A stretch of DNA of 64,000 nucleotides, taken from Nocardiopsis sp. CC223A. Its GTDB lineage: Bacteria; Actinomycetota; Actinomycetes; Streptosporangiales; Streptosporangiaceae. Below, piece by piece: positions 56,689 through 64,000 of the stretch (position 1 is its first letter; each line of letters begins with the position of its first letter). The position numbers were made by a program, and so were the translations under genes. The notes below the pieces were generated by a model, which worked only from the letters and a program-made list of their open reading frames with translations, did not search any database and was not told where the DNA came from. Location of the stretch: assembly GCF_030766825.1 (NCBI RefSeq), contig NZ_JASFDV010000008.1:1-64000 (forward strand). The letters run 5' to 3'.

Positions 56689-57105
56689 CCCCGTGTGTGC
56701 CCGGCGCCACGCCGGGGCGGGGACGGGGCCCGTCCCGCATCCCCTAGGGTTCAGGGTGTGCCGCGGTTCCGGAAGGTGGACGCGGTACACCCTGTGAGCA
56801 TTCGGGCCCCGGCGTCCGCAGCCACGGTCACGATGGGTGACGACTCCGTCGTCATCTCTCATCCGGTCCTCAATCGCCATGTGACCTTGGTTGCGTAGGG
56901 TTGCGACCGCACGGTGGTGCCGCGGTCGACGGCGACCGCCCGCCACCGGAACGTCCCGGTCCCACGAGATCGCCGGTCCGCGCGCCGCACGTCCGAGCGC
57001 GCCCGGAATCGTCACGACGCGAGGTGGGTGCTCCATGTCCGAGGAGAGAGCGTGTCCGCGGCGATCCGCCGCGGAGTCCACTGCGCTCCCGCTGGGAGGT
57101 CGGTA
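56689..57105. other. 417-bp spacer between gatB and the GGDEF-EAL gene
   Basis: No gene supported. The reading frame of the downstream protein stays open to about 56914, but that part is Arg-rich without a ribosome site. The GGGAGG before 57106 fixes the start instead. Confidence 0.4.
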
Positions 57106-59811
57106 ATGGGAACCCGGGCACGTCGCCTGTCGGTCAGCGGGCTCGTCGCCTTGTTCCTCGTCTACCTCGCGGCGACCCTGGTCCCCGTGGGGGAGGGCAC
57201 CGTCGCGACCCTGCTCGGCGAGTGGCCCGCCTCCGTGGCCGCGGGGGTCGCCGGTGCGTCCCTGCTGTTGGCGTCGCGCCGCTGGGCGGCGACCGGCGCC
57301 GACCGGGAGGCCCACGCCGACGGCGCCGACGGACCGGCCGCGCTGCGCAACCTCGGCTTCGCCGCCCTGGCCTGGTGCGCGGGCGGCGTCACCCACGGCA
57401 TCACCCGGATGCTCGGCTCCGGGTCGGTGCTGTCCCTGACCCTGGGGGACCTGTTCGCACTGGCGGCTCTGCCGCTGTTCGTGGTGGGTTTCACCCGTTT
57501 CGCCCCCTGGCCCGGGGGCCTGCGCACCGCCCTGCGGCACATCACCGACAGCTATGTGTGCGCCGCCGCCGTGTTCGCCGTGGTGTGGCTGCTGCTGTTC
57601 TCCCCGCTGTACGACGAGTTGGGCGAGGGCTCGGGGGTGCTGGGCTTCGCCCTGGTGTACCCGGTGGCCGACATCGCGGTGCTGTGCCTGCTGGTCCCAC
57701 TGGTCTTCATGTCACCGCACAGCACGCGGCGCGCGGTCCTGCTGGCGATCGGCGTGCTCATCGTGATCGCCGCCTCGGACATGATCGGCGCCGTCAGTCG
57801 GCTGACCGGGCCGCCGGTGCTGGGCGGGCTGGAGCACCCGATCCGCTTCCTGGGGTTCACGCTGATGGGCGCGCTGCCGTGGCTGGTGGAGCACCGCCCC
57901 GGCGCCCGGCCGCGCAGGATCACCGGGCGGGGCCTGTACCGGTTCGCCCCGGAGCTGGCCGCGGTCGGCGCGGTCGCGATCGCTGCGGTGGTGCTCACGG
58001 TGGCGGGCCTGCGGCTGCCGGGGGTGGCCCCGGTGCTGCCGCTGGCGGCGGGGACCGCCGTGCTGGTGCTGCTGGTGCGCATCCTCGGGATGCTGGAGGA
58101 GAACGCCACCCTCACCCGGATGGTGCGCAACCGCGAGGGGCACTTCCACGAGCTGGCCCGCAACAGCGGCGACGTCATCCTGGTGCTGGACCGCGACGGC
58201 GGGGTGTCCTACGTCAGCCCGGGCACCGCGGAGGCGTTCGGGTACCGGCTGGACGACGTGCTGGCCGCGCCGGTGACGGCGCTCGTCCACCCCGAGGACA
58301 TGGAGCGGATCGAGGCGGTCACCGCCCTGTTCGACGAACGCGACGGCCAGGGCGTCCACCTGCGGTTGCGGGTGCGCGCCGCGGACGGCACCTGGCGGCA
58401 CACCGAGTCCACGGTGTCCCTGTACGAGCAGCCCGGCGAACCGGACCGGCTGCTGGTGACCACCCGGGACATCAGCGCCCAGGTGGCGCTCCAGGACGAG
58501 GTCGAGCACCTGACCTTCCACGACGGGGTGACGGGGCTGCCCAACCGGTCCTACCTGGAGGAGCGGGCCAGCGACGTGCTGGCGCACCGGGCGATCAGCG
58601 ACGAGCCCACCGGCGACATCGCGGTGCTGTTCCTGGACCTGGACGGGTTCACCGCGGTCAACGACTCCGCCGGGCACGTGCGCGGCGACCACCTGCTGGC
58701 GCAGGCGGCGCGCAGGCTGCGCGGGGAGCTGGAGCCGGGGGCGACGCTGGCGCGCTGGGGCGGTGACGAGTTCGCGGTCCTCATCGAGGGTGTCCCCCGG
58801 GCGCAGCGGGTGGTGGACCTGGCGGAGCGGCTGGGCCGGGTGATCGCCTCGGAGCCGTTCCAGGTGGCCGACCGGGAGCTGGTGCTGACGGCCAGCCTGG
58901 GGGTGGCCTTCGCCGAGTCGGACACCGACAGCGGCGACCTGCTGCGCAACGCCGACGTGGCGCTCACCCGGGCCAAGGAGCGCGGTCCGGGCAACGTCGA
59001 GGTGTACGCGGCGCACATGCACGACACGGTGGTGTCCCGGCTGGAGTTGCAGATCCGGCTGCGCCGGGCGCTGGCGGAGGGCGAGTTCTTCCTGGAGTAC
59101 CAGCCCATCGTGGACCTGGACACGTCCCGGGTGACGTCGGTGGAGGCGCTGGTGCGCTGGAACCGCGACGGCGAGACCGTGGGCCCGGACGGGTTCCTGG
59201 GCGCCGCCGAGGAGTCCGGGCTGATCGTGCCGCTGGGGGAGTGGATCCTGCGGGAGGCCTGCGAGAAGGTCGCGGTGTGGCGGGTGTCGGACTGGGACAT
59301 CGGCCTGTCGGTGAACCTGTCCGTCAAGCAGGTGCTGTCGCCGCGCTTCGTGCGGACGGTGGAGTCGGTGCTCGCCGACTCGGGCCTGTCCGCCGAGGTG
59401 CTCACCCTGGAGGTGGACGAGGACGTCCTGCTCGACGGCGGCGGCGAGGCGGTGCAGCACCTGGCGGAGCTGCGGGAGCTGGGCGTGCAGCTGGCCATCG
59501 ACGACTACGGCATGGGGTACGCCTCGCTGGCGCACCTGCGCCGGTTGAGCGTGGACGCCATCAAGGTCGACCCGTCGTTCATCGCCGACCTGGGCCGCGA
59601 CGACACGGTCACGCTGCTCACGCACACGATCATCCAGCTCGGCCGCGACCTGGGCGTCCAGGTGGTCGCCGAGGGCATCGAGCGCCCCGAGCAGCTGGAG
59701 CAGCTGCGGGCGATGGGCTGCGACCGCGGCCAGGGCTTCCTGGTCGCCCGCCCGATGGCCGCTTCCGGCGTGGAGTCCCTGGTCGGCGGCGAGGCCGGCG
59801 CCAACCTGTAG
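57106..59811 (+). CDS. Membrane PAS-GGDEF-EAL cyclic-di-GMP protein
   Basis: 901 residues; ATG 57106 follows GGGAGG by 6 nt. Eight to ten TM helices in residues 1-340 are followed by a PAS domain at about 350-460 (ELARNSGDVILVLDRDGGVS; TWRHTESTVSLYEQ). GGDEF lies at 552-556 and EAL at 680-682 with DDYGMGYASL. Both catalytic motifs appear intact. The layout matches the ten-TM RmdB/CdgB-like proteins that set c-di-GMP levels in Streptomyces. It differs from the window's other GGDEF-EAL protein by having PAS and a larger membrane part. The two flank the gat region. Confidence 0.93.
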   Translation: MGTRARRLSVSGLVALFLVYLAATLVPVGEGTVATLLGEWPASVAAGVAGASLLLASRRWAATGADREAHADGADGPAALRNLGFAALAWCAGGVTHGITRMLGSGSVLSLTLGDLFALAALPLFVVGFTRFAPWPGGLRTALRHITDSYVCAAAVFAVVWLLLFSPLYDELGEGSGVLGFALVYPVADIAVLCLLVPLVFMSPHSTRRAVLLAIGVLIVIAASDMIGAVSRLTGPPVLGGLEHPIRFLGFTLMGALPWLVEHRPGARPRRITGRGLYRFAPELAAVGAVAIAAVVLTVAGLRLPGVAPVLPLAAGTAVLVLLVRILGMLEENATLTRMVRNREGHFHELARNSGDVILVLDRDGGVSYVSPGTAEAFGYRLDDVLAAPVTALVHPEDMERIEAVTALFDERDGQGVHLRLRVRAADGTWRHTESTVSLYEQPGEPDRLLVTTRDISAQVALQDEVEHLTFHDGVTGLPNRSYLEERASDVLAHRAISDEPTGDIAVLFLDLDGFTAVNDSAGHVRGDHLLAQAARRLRGELEPGATLARWGGDEFAVLIEGVPRAQRVVDLAERLGRVIASEPFQVADRELVLTASLGVAFAESDTDSGDLLRNADVALTRAKERGPGNVEVYAAHMHDTVVSRLELQIRLRRALAEGEFFLEYQPIVDLDTSRVTSVEALVRWNRDGETVGPDGFLGAAEESGLIVPLGEWILREACEKVAVWRVSDWDIGLSVNLSVKQVLSPRFVRTVESVLADSGLSAEVLTLEVDEDVLLDGGGEAVQHLAELRELGVQLAIDDYGMGYASLAHLRRLSVDAIKVDPSFIADLGRDDTVTLLTHTIIQLGRDLGVQVVAEGIERPEQLEQLRAMGCDRGQGFLVARPMAASGVESLVGGEAGANL

Positions 59812-59846
59812 GACAATTCGTACGTAATGCGGAAATAGCGCCGTTC

Positions 59847-59864
59847 ACCTGCGGAAACGCTGAT
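59847..59864. promoter_or_regulatory. 18-nt motif shared with 4894-4911
   Basis: ACCTGCGGAAACGCTGAT lies 21 bp before the Rpn-like ATG and matches 17 of 18 bases of a sequence upstream of the secretion-like cluster. TGCGGAAA also occurs at 59827. Candidate binding site; no regulator known. Confidence 0.4.
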
Positions 59865-59884
59865 GGGGGCGCTACTTTTCCACC

Positions 59885-60823
59885 ATGCCCTCTTATCAGC
59901 ACGAGTTCCCCCTCGACCTGATCCGCAATGATCCGGAATCGGCTGTGGAACTCCTCCAAGAGATCACCGGTACACCGTTGCCGGAGTTCACCCGGGTCCG
60001 CTGTGACGCCGCCGAAGCGACCAGCACGGCGGTGGCCCACCTGACCTCCGACTCGGTGGTGGTCTGTGAACGGCCGCCCGGACCTGGGGAGGACCCGGAC
60101 GAGCCCGTCCCCGTGCTGGCGATCATGGTCGAACCCCAGAATTCCCGGGACGCCCGGAAGTTCTACAGTTGGCCCGCCTATGTCGCCAACATCCGGTGGC
60201 GCCTGAGGTGCCCGGTGATCCTGCTGGCCGTCACTCCCACATCGGCGATAGCCGAATACTACGCCGAGCCCATCGACCTGGGATGCGGGGAGGTCCGCCC
60301 CCGGATCCTGGCTCTGGACACCCTCAAACCGATCACCGACCTGAAGGCGGCCGCGGCCCGGCCGGTGCTGACCATTCTGGCTCTGGCCAACAACCCGCCC
60401 AAGGGCGAGGACGAAGCAGCGGCGCGGGCGCTGGTCGCGGCTCTGGAGAGCCTCGATAAGTCGTCATCCCGGTTGTACGCTGACTATGCGGTCGCGGCCT
60501 TCGAGGCCACGGCCCCCGGAATCCTGGAGAAGTTCATGAAGCTGAAGGACGACTACGAGTACAAGTCCGAGTTGATGGGACGCCCCTTCCGCGAGGGCCA
60601 GGCCAAAGGCAAGGCCGAGGGCAAGGCCGAGGGTAAGGCCGAGGGCAAGGCCGAGGCGGTGCTCACCGTGCTCAGGGCCCAGGGGGTCGAGGTTTCCGAA
60701 GAGGCCCGGGAACGGATCGAGGGCGAGACCGATCTGGACCTGCTGGACACCTGGCTGGGTAGGGCCGTCCGCGCCGAGCGGGTCGAGGACGTCTTCGATG
60801 AGTGTTCCGTCGAGACTCGTTAA
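59885..60823 (+). CDS. Rpn/YhgA-like protein with KAEG tandem-repeat tail
   Basis: 312 residues. Clear paralogue of the 28306 gene product over about 220 residues (MPSYQHEFPLDLIRNDPESA; WPAYVANIRWRLRCPVILLA; YYAEPIDLG), with a PD-(D/E)XK-related core; an acidic/Lys pattern in LAIMVEPQNSRD could be part of it. At 60608-60655 four 12-bp units encode GKAEGKAEGKAEGKAE, then a conserved cap ending VRAERVEDVFDE, like AEDLFD in the paralogue. A nuclease role is possible but unproven. Downstream is a strong terminator; upstream is the 18-nt motif shared with the 5-kb region. Confidence 0.75.
   Translation: MPSYQHEFPLDLIRNDPESAVELLQEITGTPLPEFTRVRCDAAEATSTAVAHLTSDSVVVCERPPGPGEDPDEPVPVLAIMVEPQNSRDARKFYSWPAYVANIRWRLRCPVILLAVTPTSAIAEYYAEPIDLGCGEVRPRILALDTLKPITDLKAAAARPVLTILALANNPPKGEDEAAARALVAALESLDKSSSRLYADYAVAAFEATAPGILEKFMKLKDDYEYKSELMGRPFREGQAKGKAEGKAEGKAEGKAEAVLTVLRAQGVEVSEEARERIEGETDLDLLDTWLGRAVRAERVEDVFDECSVETR
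60608..60655 (+). repeat. Four in-frame 12-bp coding repeats (Gly-Lys-Ala-Glu units)
   Basis: GGCAAGGCCGAG repeated four times with one GGT variant. It stands at the position where the paralogue has five GGCCGTGAGGAG units. Confidence 0.85.
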
Positions 60824-60848
60824 GGACGGCTAACGATCGGACCGCAGG

Positions 60849-60891
60849 GCCCCTGTTACGTGTTCTCCGTTACATGTAACGGGGGCTTTTT
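60849..60891 (+). terminator. Intrinsic terminator after the Rpn-like gene
   Basis: GCCCCTGTTAC pairs with GTAACGGGGGC around a 16-nt loop, followed by TTTTT. Canonical rho-independent form, 26 bp after the stop. Confidence 0.88.
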
Positions 60892-60952
60892 GTGCGTTCG
60901 TGCTGTTCCGCAGGGCTTCCGTGGGGCGTCGGCGGCCGCATGCTGACATGCA

Positions 60953-60971
60953 TGTCTCAATATTTGAGACA
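60953..60971. promoter_or_regulatory. Perfect palindrome upstream of the ilvB leader (candidate operator)
   Basis: TGTCTCAA-TAT-TTGAGACA, 8-bp arms with a 3-bp centre, 52 bp before the leader peptide start. Position and symmetry fit a dimeric repressor or activator site. IclR-type NdgR/LtbR regulators control ilv/leu genes in actinobacteria, but the link here is inference. Confidence 0.6.
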
Positions 60972-61022
60972 ATGTGAAGTTCTGGTTGACGGGTGGACGT
61001 GTCTTCGGCCAAGGTTGGGAGC

Positions 61023-61073
61023 GTGAAGAGCAACTCCCTGATTCTCGTACTTGGTCGGCGCGCAGCCCACTGA
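61023..61073 (+). CDS. ilvB attenuator leader peptide
   Basis: 16 residues from GTG 61023 with AAGG about 8 nt upstream: VKSNSLILVLGRRAAH. The run Leu-Ile-Leu-Val-Leu (ctg att ctc gta ctt) places all three branched-chain amino acids together, so ribosome stalling would sense their charged tRNAs. The end of the peptide overlaps the first arm of a perfect 10-bp stem, GGCGCGCAGC (61057-61066) with GCTGCGCGCC (61083-61092), followed by the terminator hairpin. Comparable leaders are known for ilvB of Streptomyces and ilvBN of Corynebacterium. Confidence 0.85.
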   Translation: MKSNSLILVLGRRAAH

Positions 61074-61093
61074 GTCACTTCTGCTGCGCGCCA

Positions 61094-61127
61094 CCCCTCG
61101 ACCGCCACGGGCGGTGGGGGTTTTTTT
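61094..61127 (+). terminator. Transcription attenuator before ilvB
   Basis: CCCC-TCG-ACCGCC, loop ACG, GGCGGT-GGGG, followed by seven T. It lies 21 bp after the leader peptide stop and about 85 bp before ilvB, the right position for conditional termination. Confidence 0.87.
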
Positions 61128-61211
61128 ATTGCCGTACCAGGCCACGACGAGTCAGACCCACCACCAACCAGAGCCTCCGTGCCGCTCTGGGCCCTCGCTA
61201 AGGATCTTGAG

Positions 61212-62972
61212 ATGACCGAGCAGATGACCGGCGCACAATCGCTGATCAGGTCGTTGGAGCAGGTCGGTGTCGACACCGTCTTCGGGATTCCCGGCGGCGC
61301 GATCCTCCCCGCCTACGACCCCCTCTACGACTCCGCGAAGGTGCGGCACATCCTCATGCGCCACGAGCAGGGCGCCGGTCACGCGGCAGAGGGCTACGCC
61401 TACGCCACCGGCCGACCCGGGGTCTGTATGGCCACCAGCGGTCCCGGTGCCACCAACCTGGTCACGCCGCTGGCGGACGCCTACATGGACTCGGTCCCGA
61501 TGGTCGCCATCACCGGCCAGGTCGCCTCCCCGATGATCGGCACGGACGCCTTCCAGGAGGCGGACATCTGCGGCATCACGATGCCGATCACCAAGCACAA
61601 CTTCCTGGTCAAGGACGTGCGCGACATCCCCCGCACGGTCGCCGAGGCGTTCCACATCGCCTCCAGCGGCCGCCCCGGCCCGGTCCTGGTCGACATCTCC
61701 AAGGACGCGCTCCAGGCGGGCGCCGAGTTCGTCTGGCCCGAGCGCCTGGACCTGCCCGGCTACCGCCCGGTCACCAAGCCGCACGGCAAGCAGGTCCGCG
61801 AGGCCGCCCGGATGATCCTCGACGCCAAGCGCCCGGTCCTGTACGTCGGCGGCGGCGTGCTGCGCGCCGGCGCCGCGGCCGAGCTGCGGGTCCTGGCCGA
61901 GCTGACCGGCGTCCCCGTCGTCACCACGCTGATGGCCCGCGGCGTCTTCCCCGGCAGCCACCCCCAGTTCGTCGGCATGCCGGGCATGCACGGCGACGTC
62001 GCCGCCGTCGGCGCCCTCCAGAAGGCCGACCTCATCGTCGCCCTGGGCGCCCGGTTCGACGACCGCGTCACCGGCCGGCTGGACAGCTTCGCCCCCGACG
62101 CCAAGATCGTCCACGCCGACATCGACCCGGCCGAGATCTCCAAGAACCGCCACGCCGACGTCCCCATCGTCGGCGACTGCCGCGAGGTGCTCGCCGACCT
62201 GGTCGTCGCGGTCCGCGGCGACCAGGAGAAGGGCCGCACCGGGGACTACGCGGCCTGGTGGCAGCAGCTCGACCGCCTGCGGGAGACCTACCCCAAGGGC
62301 TACGACGTCCCCGACGACGGCACCCTGTCCCCGCAGATGGTCATCGAGCGGCTGGGCAAGGTCGTCGGCCCCGAGGCCACCTACGTCGCTGGTGTGGGCC
62401 AGCACCAGATGTGGGCCGCCCAGTTCATCGACTACGAGCGCCCCGGCGCGTTCGTCAACTCCGGCGGCCTGGGCACCATGGGCTTCTCCGTCCCCGCCGC
62501 GCTGGGCGCCAAGGTCGGCGACCCGGACCGCGCGGTCTGGTCGATCGACGGCGACGGCTGCTTCCAGATGACCAACCAGGAGCTGGCCACCTGCGCCATC
62601 GAGGGCATCCCGATCAAGGTCGCCGTGGTCAACAACGGCAACCTGGGCATGGTCCGGCAGTGGCAGACCCTGTTCTACGAGGGCCGCTACTCCAACACCG
62701 ACCTACAGACCTCTCCCCGTGACGAGAAGGTCCGCATTCCGGACTTCGTCAAGCTGTCGGAGGCGTACGGTTGTGTCGGCCTGCGGTGCGAGCGCGCCGA
62801 GGACGTCGACGCCACCATCGAGAAGGCCATGGCGATCGACGACGTCCCCGTCGTCGTCGACTTCACGGTCAACCACGACGCGATGGTCTGGCCGATGGTC
62901 GGGCCCGGCGTCAGCAACGACAACATCCAGTACGCGCGCGACATGGCGCCGAGCTGGGACACCGAGGACTAA
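61212..62972 (+). CDS. ilvB: Acetolactate synthase large (catalytic) subunit
   Basis: 586 residues from ATG 61212. Thiamin-activating Glu52 in [14 protein letters not shown]. The central FAD domain contains [20 protein letters not shown] and [14 protein letters not shown]. The ThDP/Mg motif [14 protein letters not shown] starts near residue 448. It joins two pyruvates, or pyruvate and 2-oxobutyrate, as first common step of valine, leucine and isoleucine synthesis. ilvN follows by 19 bp and ilvC by a further 74 bp, forming ilvBNC under the attenuator described at 61023-61127. Confidence 0.97.
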   Translation: MTEQMTGAQSLIRSLEQVGVDTVFGIPGGAILPAYDPLYDSAKVRHILMRHEQGAGHAAEGYAYATGRPGVCMATSGPGATNLVTPLADAYMDSVPMVAITGQVASPMIGTDAFQEADICGITMPITKHNFLVKDVRDIPRTVAEAFHIASSGRPGPVLVDISKDALQAGAEFVWPERLDLPGYRPVTKPHGKQVREAARMILDAKRPVLYVGGGVLRAGAAAELRVLAELTGVPVVTTLMARGVFPGSHPQFVGMPGMHGDVAAVGALQKADLIVALGARFDDRVTGRLDSFAPDAKIVHADIDPAEISKNRHADVPIVGDCREVLADLVVAVRGDQEKGRTGDYAAWWQQLDRLRETYPKGYDVPDDGTLSPQMVIERLGKVVGPEATYVAGVGQHQMWAAQFIDYERPGAFVNSGGLGTMGFSVPAALGAKVGDPDRAVWSIDGDGCFQMTNQELATCAIEGIPIKVAVVNNGNLGMVRQWQTLFYEGRYSNTDLQTSPRDEKVRIPDFVKLSEAYGCVGLRCERAEDVDATIEKAMAIDDVPVVVDFTVNHDAMVWPMVGPGVSNDNIQYARDMAPSWDTED

Positions 62973-62991
62973 GAGGAGCAGGTCGACCACC

Positions 62992-63516
62992 ATGAGCCGT
63001 CACACGCTTTCCGTTCTGGTGGAGGACACTCCGGGCATCCTCGCCCGCGCCTCTGCCCTCTTCTCCCGCCGCGGGTTCAACATCGACTCGCTCAGCGTCA
63101 GCACCACCGAGTATCCGGGCCTGTCCAGGATGACGATCGTGGTCAACTGCGACCTCCACCCCTTGGAGCAGGTGACCAAACAGCTCAACAAGCTGATCAA
63201 CGTCGTCAAGATCGTGGAGATGGACACCACCGCGTCGGTCCAGCGCGAGCTGCTGCTCGTGAAGGTCAAGGCCGACGCGTCGAGCCGCACCCATGTGCTT
63301 CAGACGGCCGAGCTGTTCCGCGCGCACGTCGTGGACGTCAGCCCGGACGTCGTCGTCATCGAGGCCACCGGCGACCCCGAGAAACTCGATGCCCTGGTGA
63401 AGAACCTGGAGCCGTTCGGCATCCGGGAACTGGTCAAGTCAGGGCTGGTCGCCCTGGGGCGCGGGCCGCGGTCGATCACCGACCGTTCCCTGCGGGCGGT
63501 CGAACGCACCGCCTGA
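62992..63516 (+). CDS. ilvN: Acetolactate synthase small (regulatory) subunit
   Basis: 174 residues; GAGGAG precedes the ATG. N-terminal ACT domain [20 protein letters not shown] with [20 protein letters not shown] binds valine for feedback control. The C-terminal ALS_ss_C domain ([19 protein letters not shown]) activates IlvB. Length is standard. Co-transcribed with ilvB and ilvC. Confidence 0.97.
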   Translation: MSRHTLSVLVEDTPGILARASALFSRRGFNIDSLSVSTTEYPGLSRMTIVVNCDLHPLEQVTKQLNKLINVVKIVEMDTTASVQRELLLVKVKADASSRTHVLQTAELFRAHVVDVSPDVVVIEATGDPEKLDALVKNLEPFGIRELVKSGLVALGRGPRSITDRSLRAVERTA

Positions 63517-63590
63517 GGATCCCGGTGCCCGGACACGGCCGGGTGCCCCCGCGTCCCCCAACGAATGTGAAGAACAAGGAGCAACCCCAA

Positions 63591-64000
63591 GTGGCAGCAC
63601 AGATGTACTACGACGACGCCGCGGACCTCGGGCTCATCCAGAGCAAGAAGGTCGCCGTGATCGGTTACGGCAGCCAGGGCCACGCGCACGCGCTGTCGCT
63701 GCGGGACTCGGGCGTCGACGTTCGGATCGGCCTGGCCGAGGGCTCCAAGAGCCGCGCCAAGGCCGAGGAGGAGGGCCTGCGCGTCCTCACCCCGGCGGAG
63801 GCCACCCGCGAGGCCGACGTCATCATGATCCTGGTCCCGGACCACATCCACCGCGACCTGTACGCCGCGGAGATCGAGCCCAACCTGGAGCCGGGCAACG
63901 CCCTGTTCTTCGGCCACGGGTTCAGTATCCGCTACGGGTTCATCACCCCGCCCGAGGGCGTGGACGTCGCCATGGTCGCCCCCAAGGGCCCGGGCCACCT
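63591..64000 (+). CDS. ilvC: Ketol-acid reductoisomerase (C-terminus outside window)
   Basis: The first 136 residues are visible from GTG 63591, with AAGGAG upstream. [20 protein letters not shown] leads into the NADPH-binding [37 protein letters not shown] and [12 protein letters not shown] are characteristic of class I KARI. It converts acetolactate to dihydroxyisovalerate. The gene runs off the right edge. Confidence 0.96.
   Translation, partial: MAAQMYYDDAADLGLIQSKKVAVIGYGSQGHAHALSLRDSGVDVRIGLAEGSKSRAKAEEEGLRVLTPAEATREADVIMILVPDHIHRDLYAAEIEPNLEPGNALFFGHGFSIRYGFITPPEGVDVAMVAPKGPGH

Noticed and set aside
60952-61026. 24-residue leader ORF beginning MSQYLRQCEVLV before ilvB
   Set aside because: It overlaps the palindrome and has no ribosome site. 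The GTG leader at 61023 with Leu-Ile-Leu-Val-Leu fits attenuation better.
60824-61211. T-box riboswitch upstream of ilvB
   Set aside because: No T-box sequence or specifier-loop architecture could be recognised. The leader peptide and terminator explain the region.

Overview
The window is very GC-rich (roughly 70-75 percent) actinobacterial chromosome. The housekeeping gene order mnmA - metE-like - ligA - gatC - gatA ... gatB ... ilvB - ilvN - ilvC, XRE/DUF397 gene pairs, frequent GTG/TTG starts with 4-bp stop/start overlaps, and GC-rich LPxTG-anchored proteins point to a Streptomyces relative. Nocardiopsaceae is my best guess, by inference only. No rRNA, tRNA or CRISPR array was seen.

Layout. 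1-5 kb: a truncated Ser/Thr kinase gene, an ECF41-type sigma factor divergent from an NAD(P)-binding partner gene, and a membrane protein gene. 5.2-17.7 kb: a plus-strand conjugation or type IV secretion-like cluster. It holds a VirB6/TrbL-like polytopic protein, a VirB8/TcpC-like protein, a two-domain peptidoglycan hydrolase, an unknown TM protein, a DUF4913-like protein, a zinc-ribbon M48 protease, a TraD/VirD4-like ATPase and a zinc-ribbon TM protein, followed by a zeta-toxin pair. It is interrupted by an apparently intact 849-bp IS5-family element at 10193-11041. 18.4-24.9 kb: an ABC exporter (ATPase plus FtsX permease), thymidine kinase and a NaChBac-like voltage-gated channel. 25-30 kb: an XRE-DUF5753/DUF397 pair, a small GHKL ATPase, an Rpn-like protein with a tandem-repeat tail and a lipoprotein. 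30.1-32.2 kb: a 532-bp near-perfect inverted repeat without genes. 32-37 kb: hydrolase, regulators and hypothetical genes. 37.2-46.9 kb: the conserved block mnmA, DedA-like, metE-like, ligA, GGDEF-EAL, gatC, gatA.

46.9-55.1 kb is an insertion-like block that separates gatCA from gatB. Its first half is a second inverted-repeat locus with a strict 65-bp tandem array. Its second half is four minus-strand genes for thioester-domain (Cys-Gln) cell-wall-anchored surface proteins. Three of these share a near-identical promoter, two share a 257-bp identical 3' segment, and the fourth has lost the thioester cysteine. 55-64 kb: gatB, a second GGDEF-EAL protein, a second Rpn-like paralogue, and ilvBNC preceded by a textbook branched-chain attenuator (leader peptide with Leu-Ile-Leu-Val-Leu, terminator, upstream palindrome).

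The parts least explained by known families are the two inverted-repeat loci (30158-31931 and 47756-49116). They share the same A-B-C/C'-B'-A' modular order and a 21-nt exact core. The surface-protein cluster with its private promoter motif is the second point of interest. Function is not assigned to either beyond what the sequence shows.
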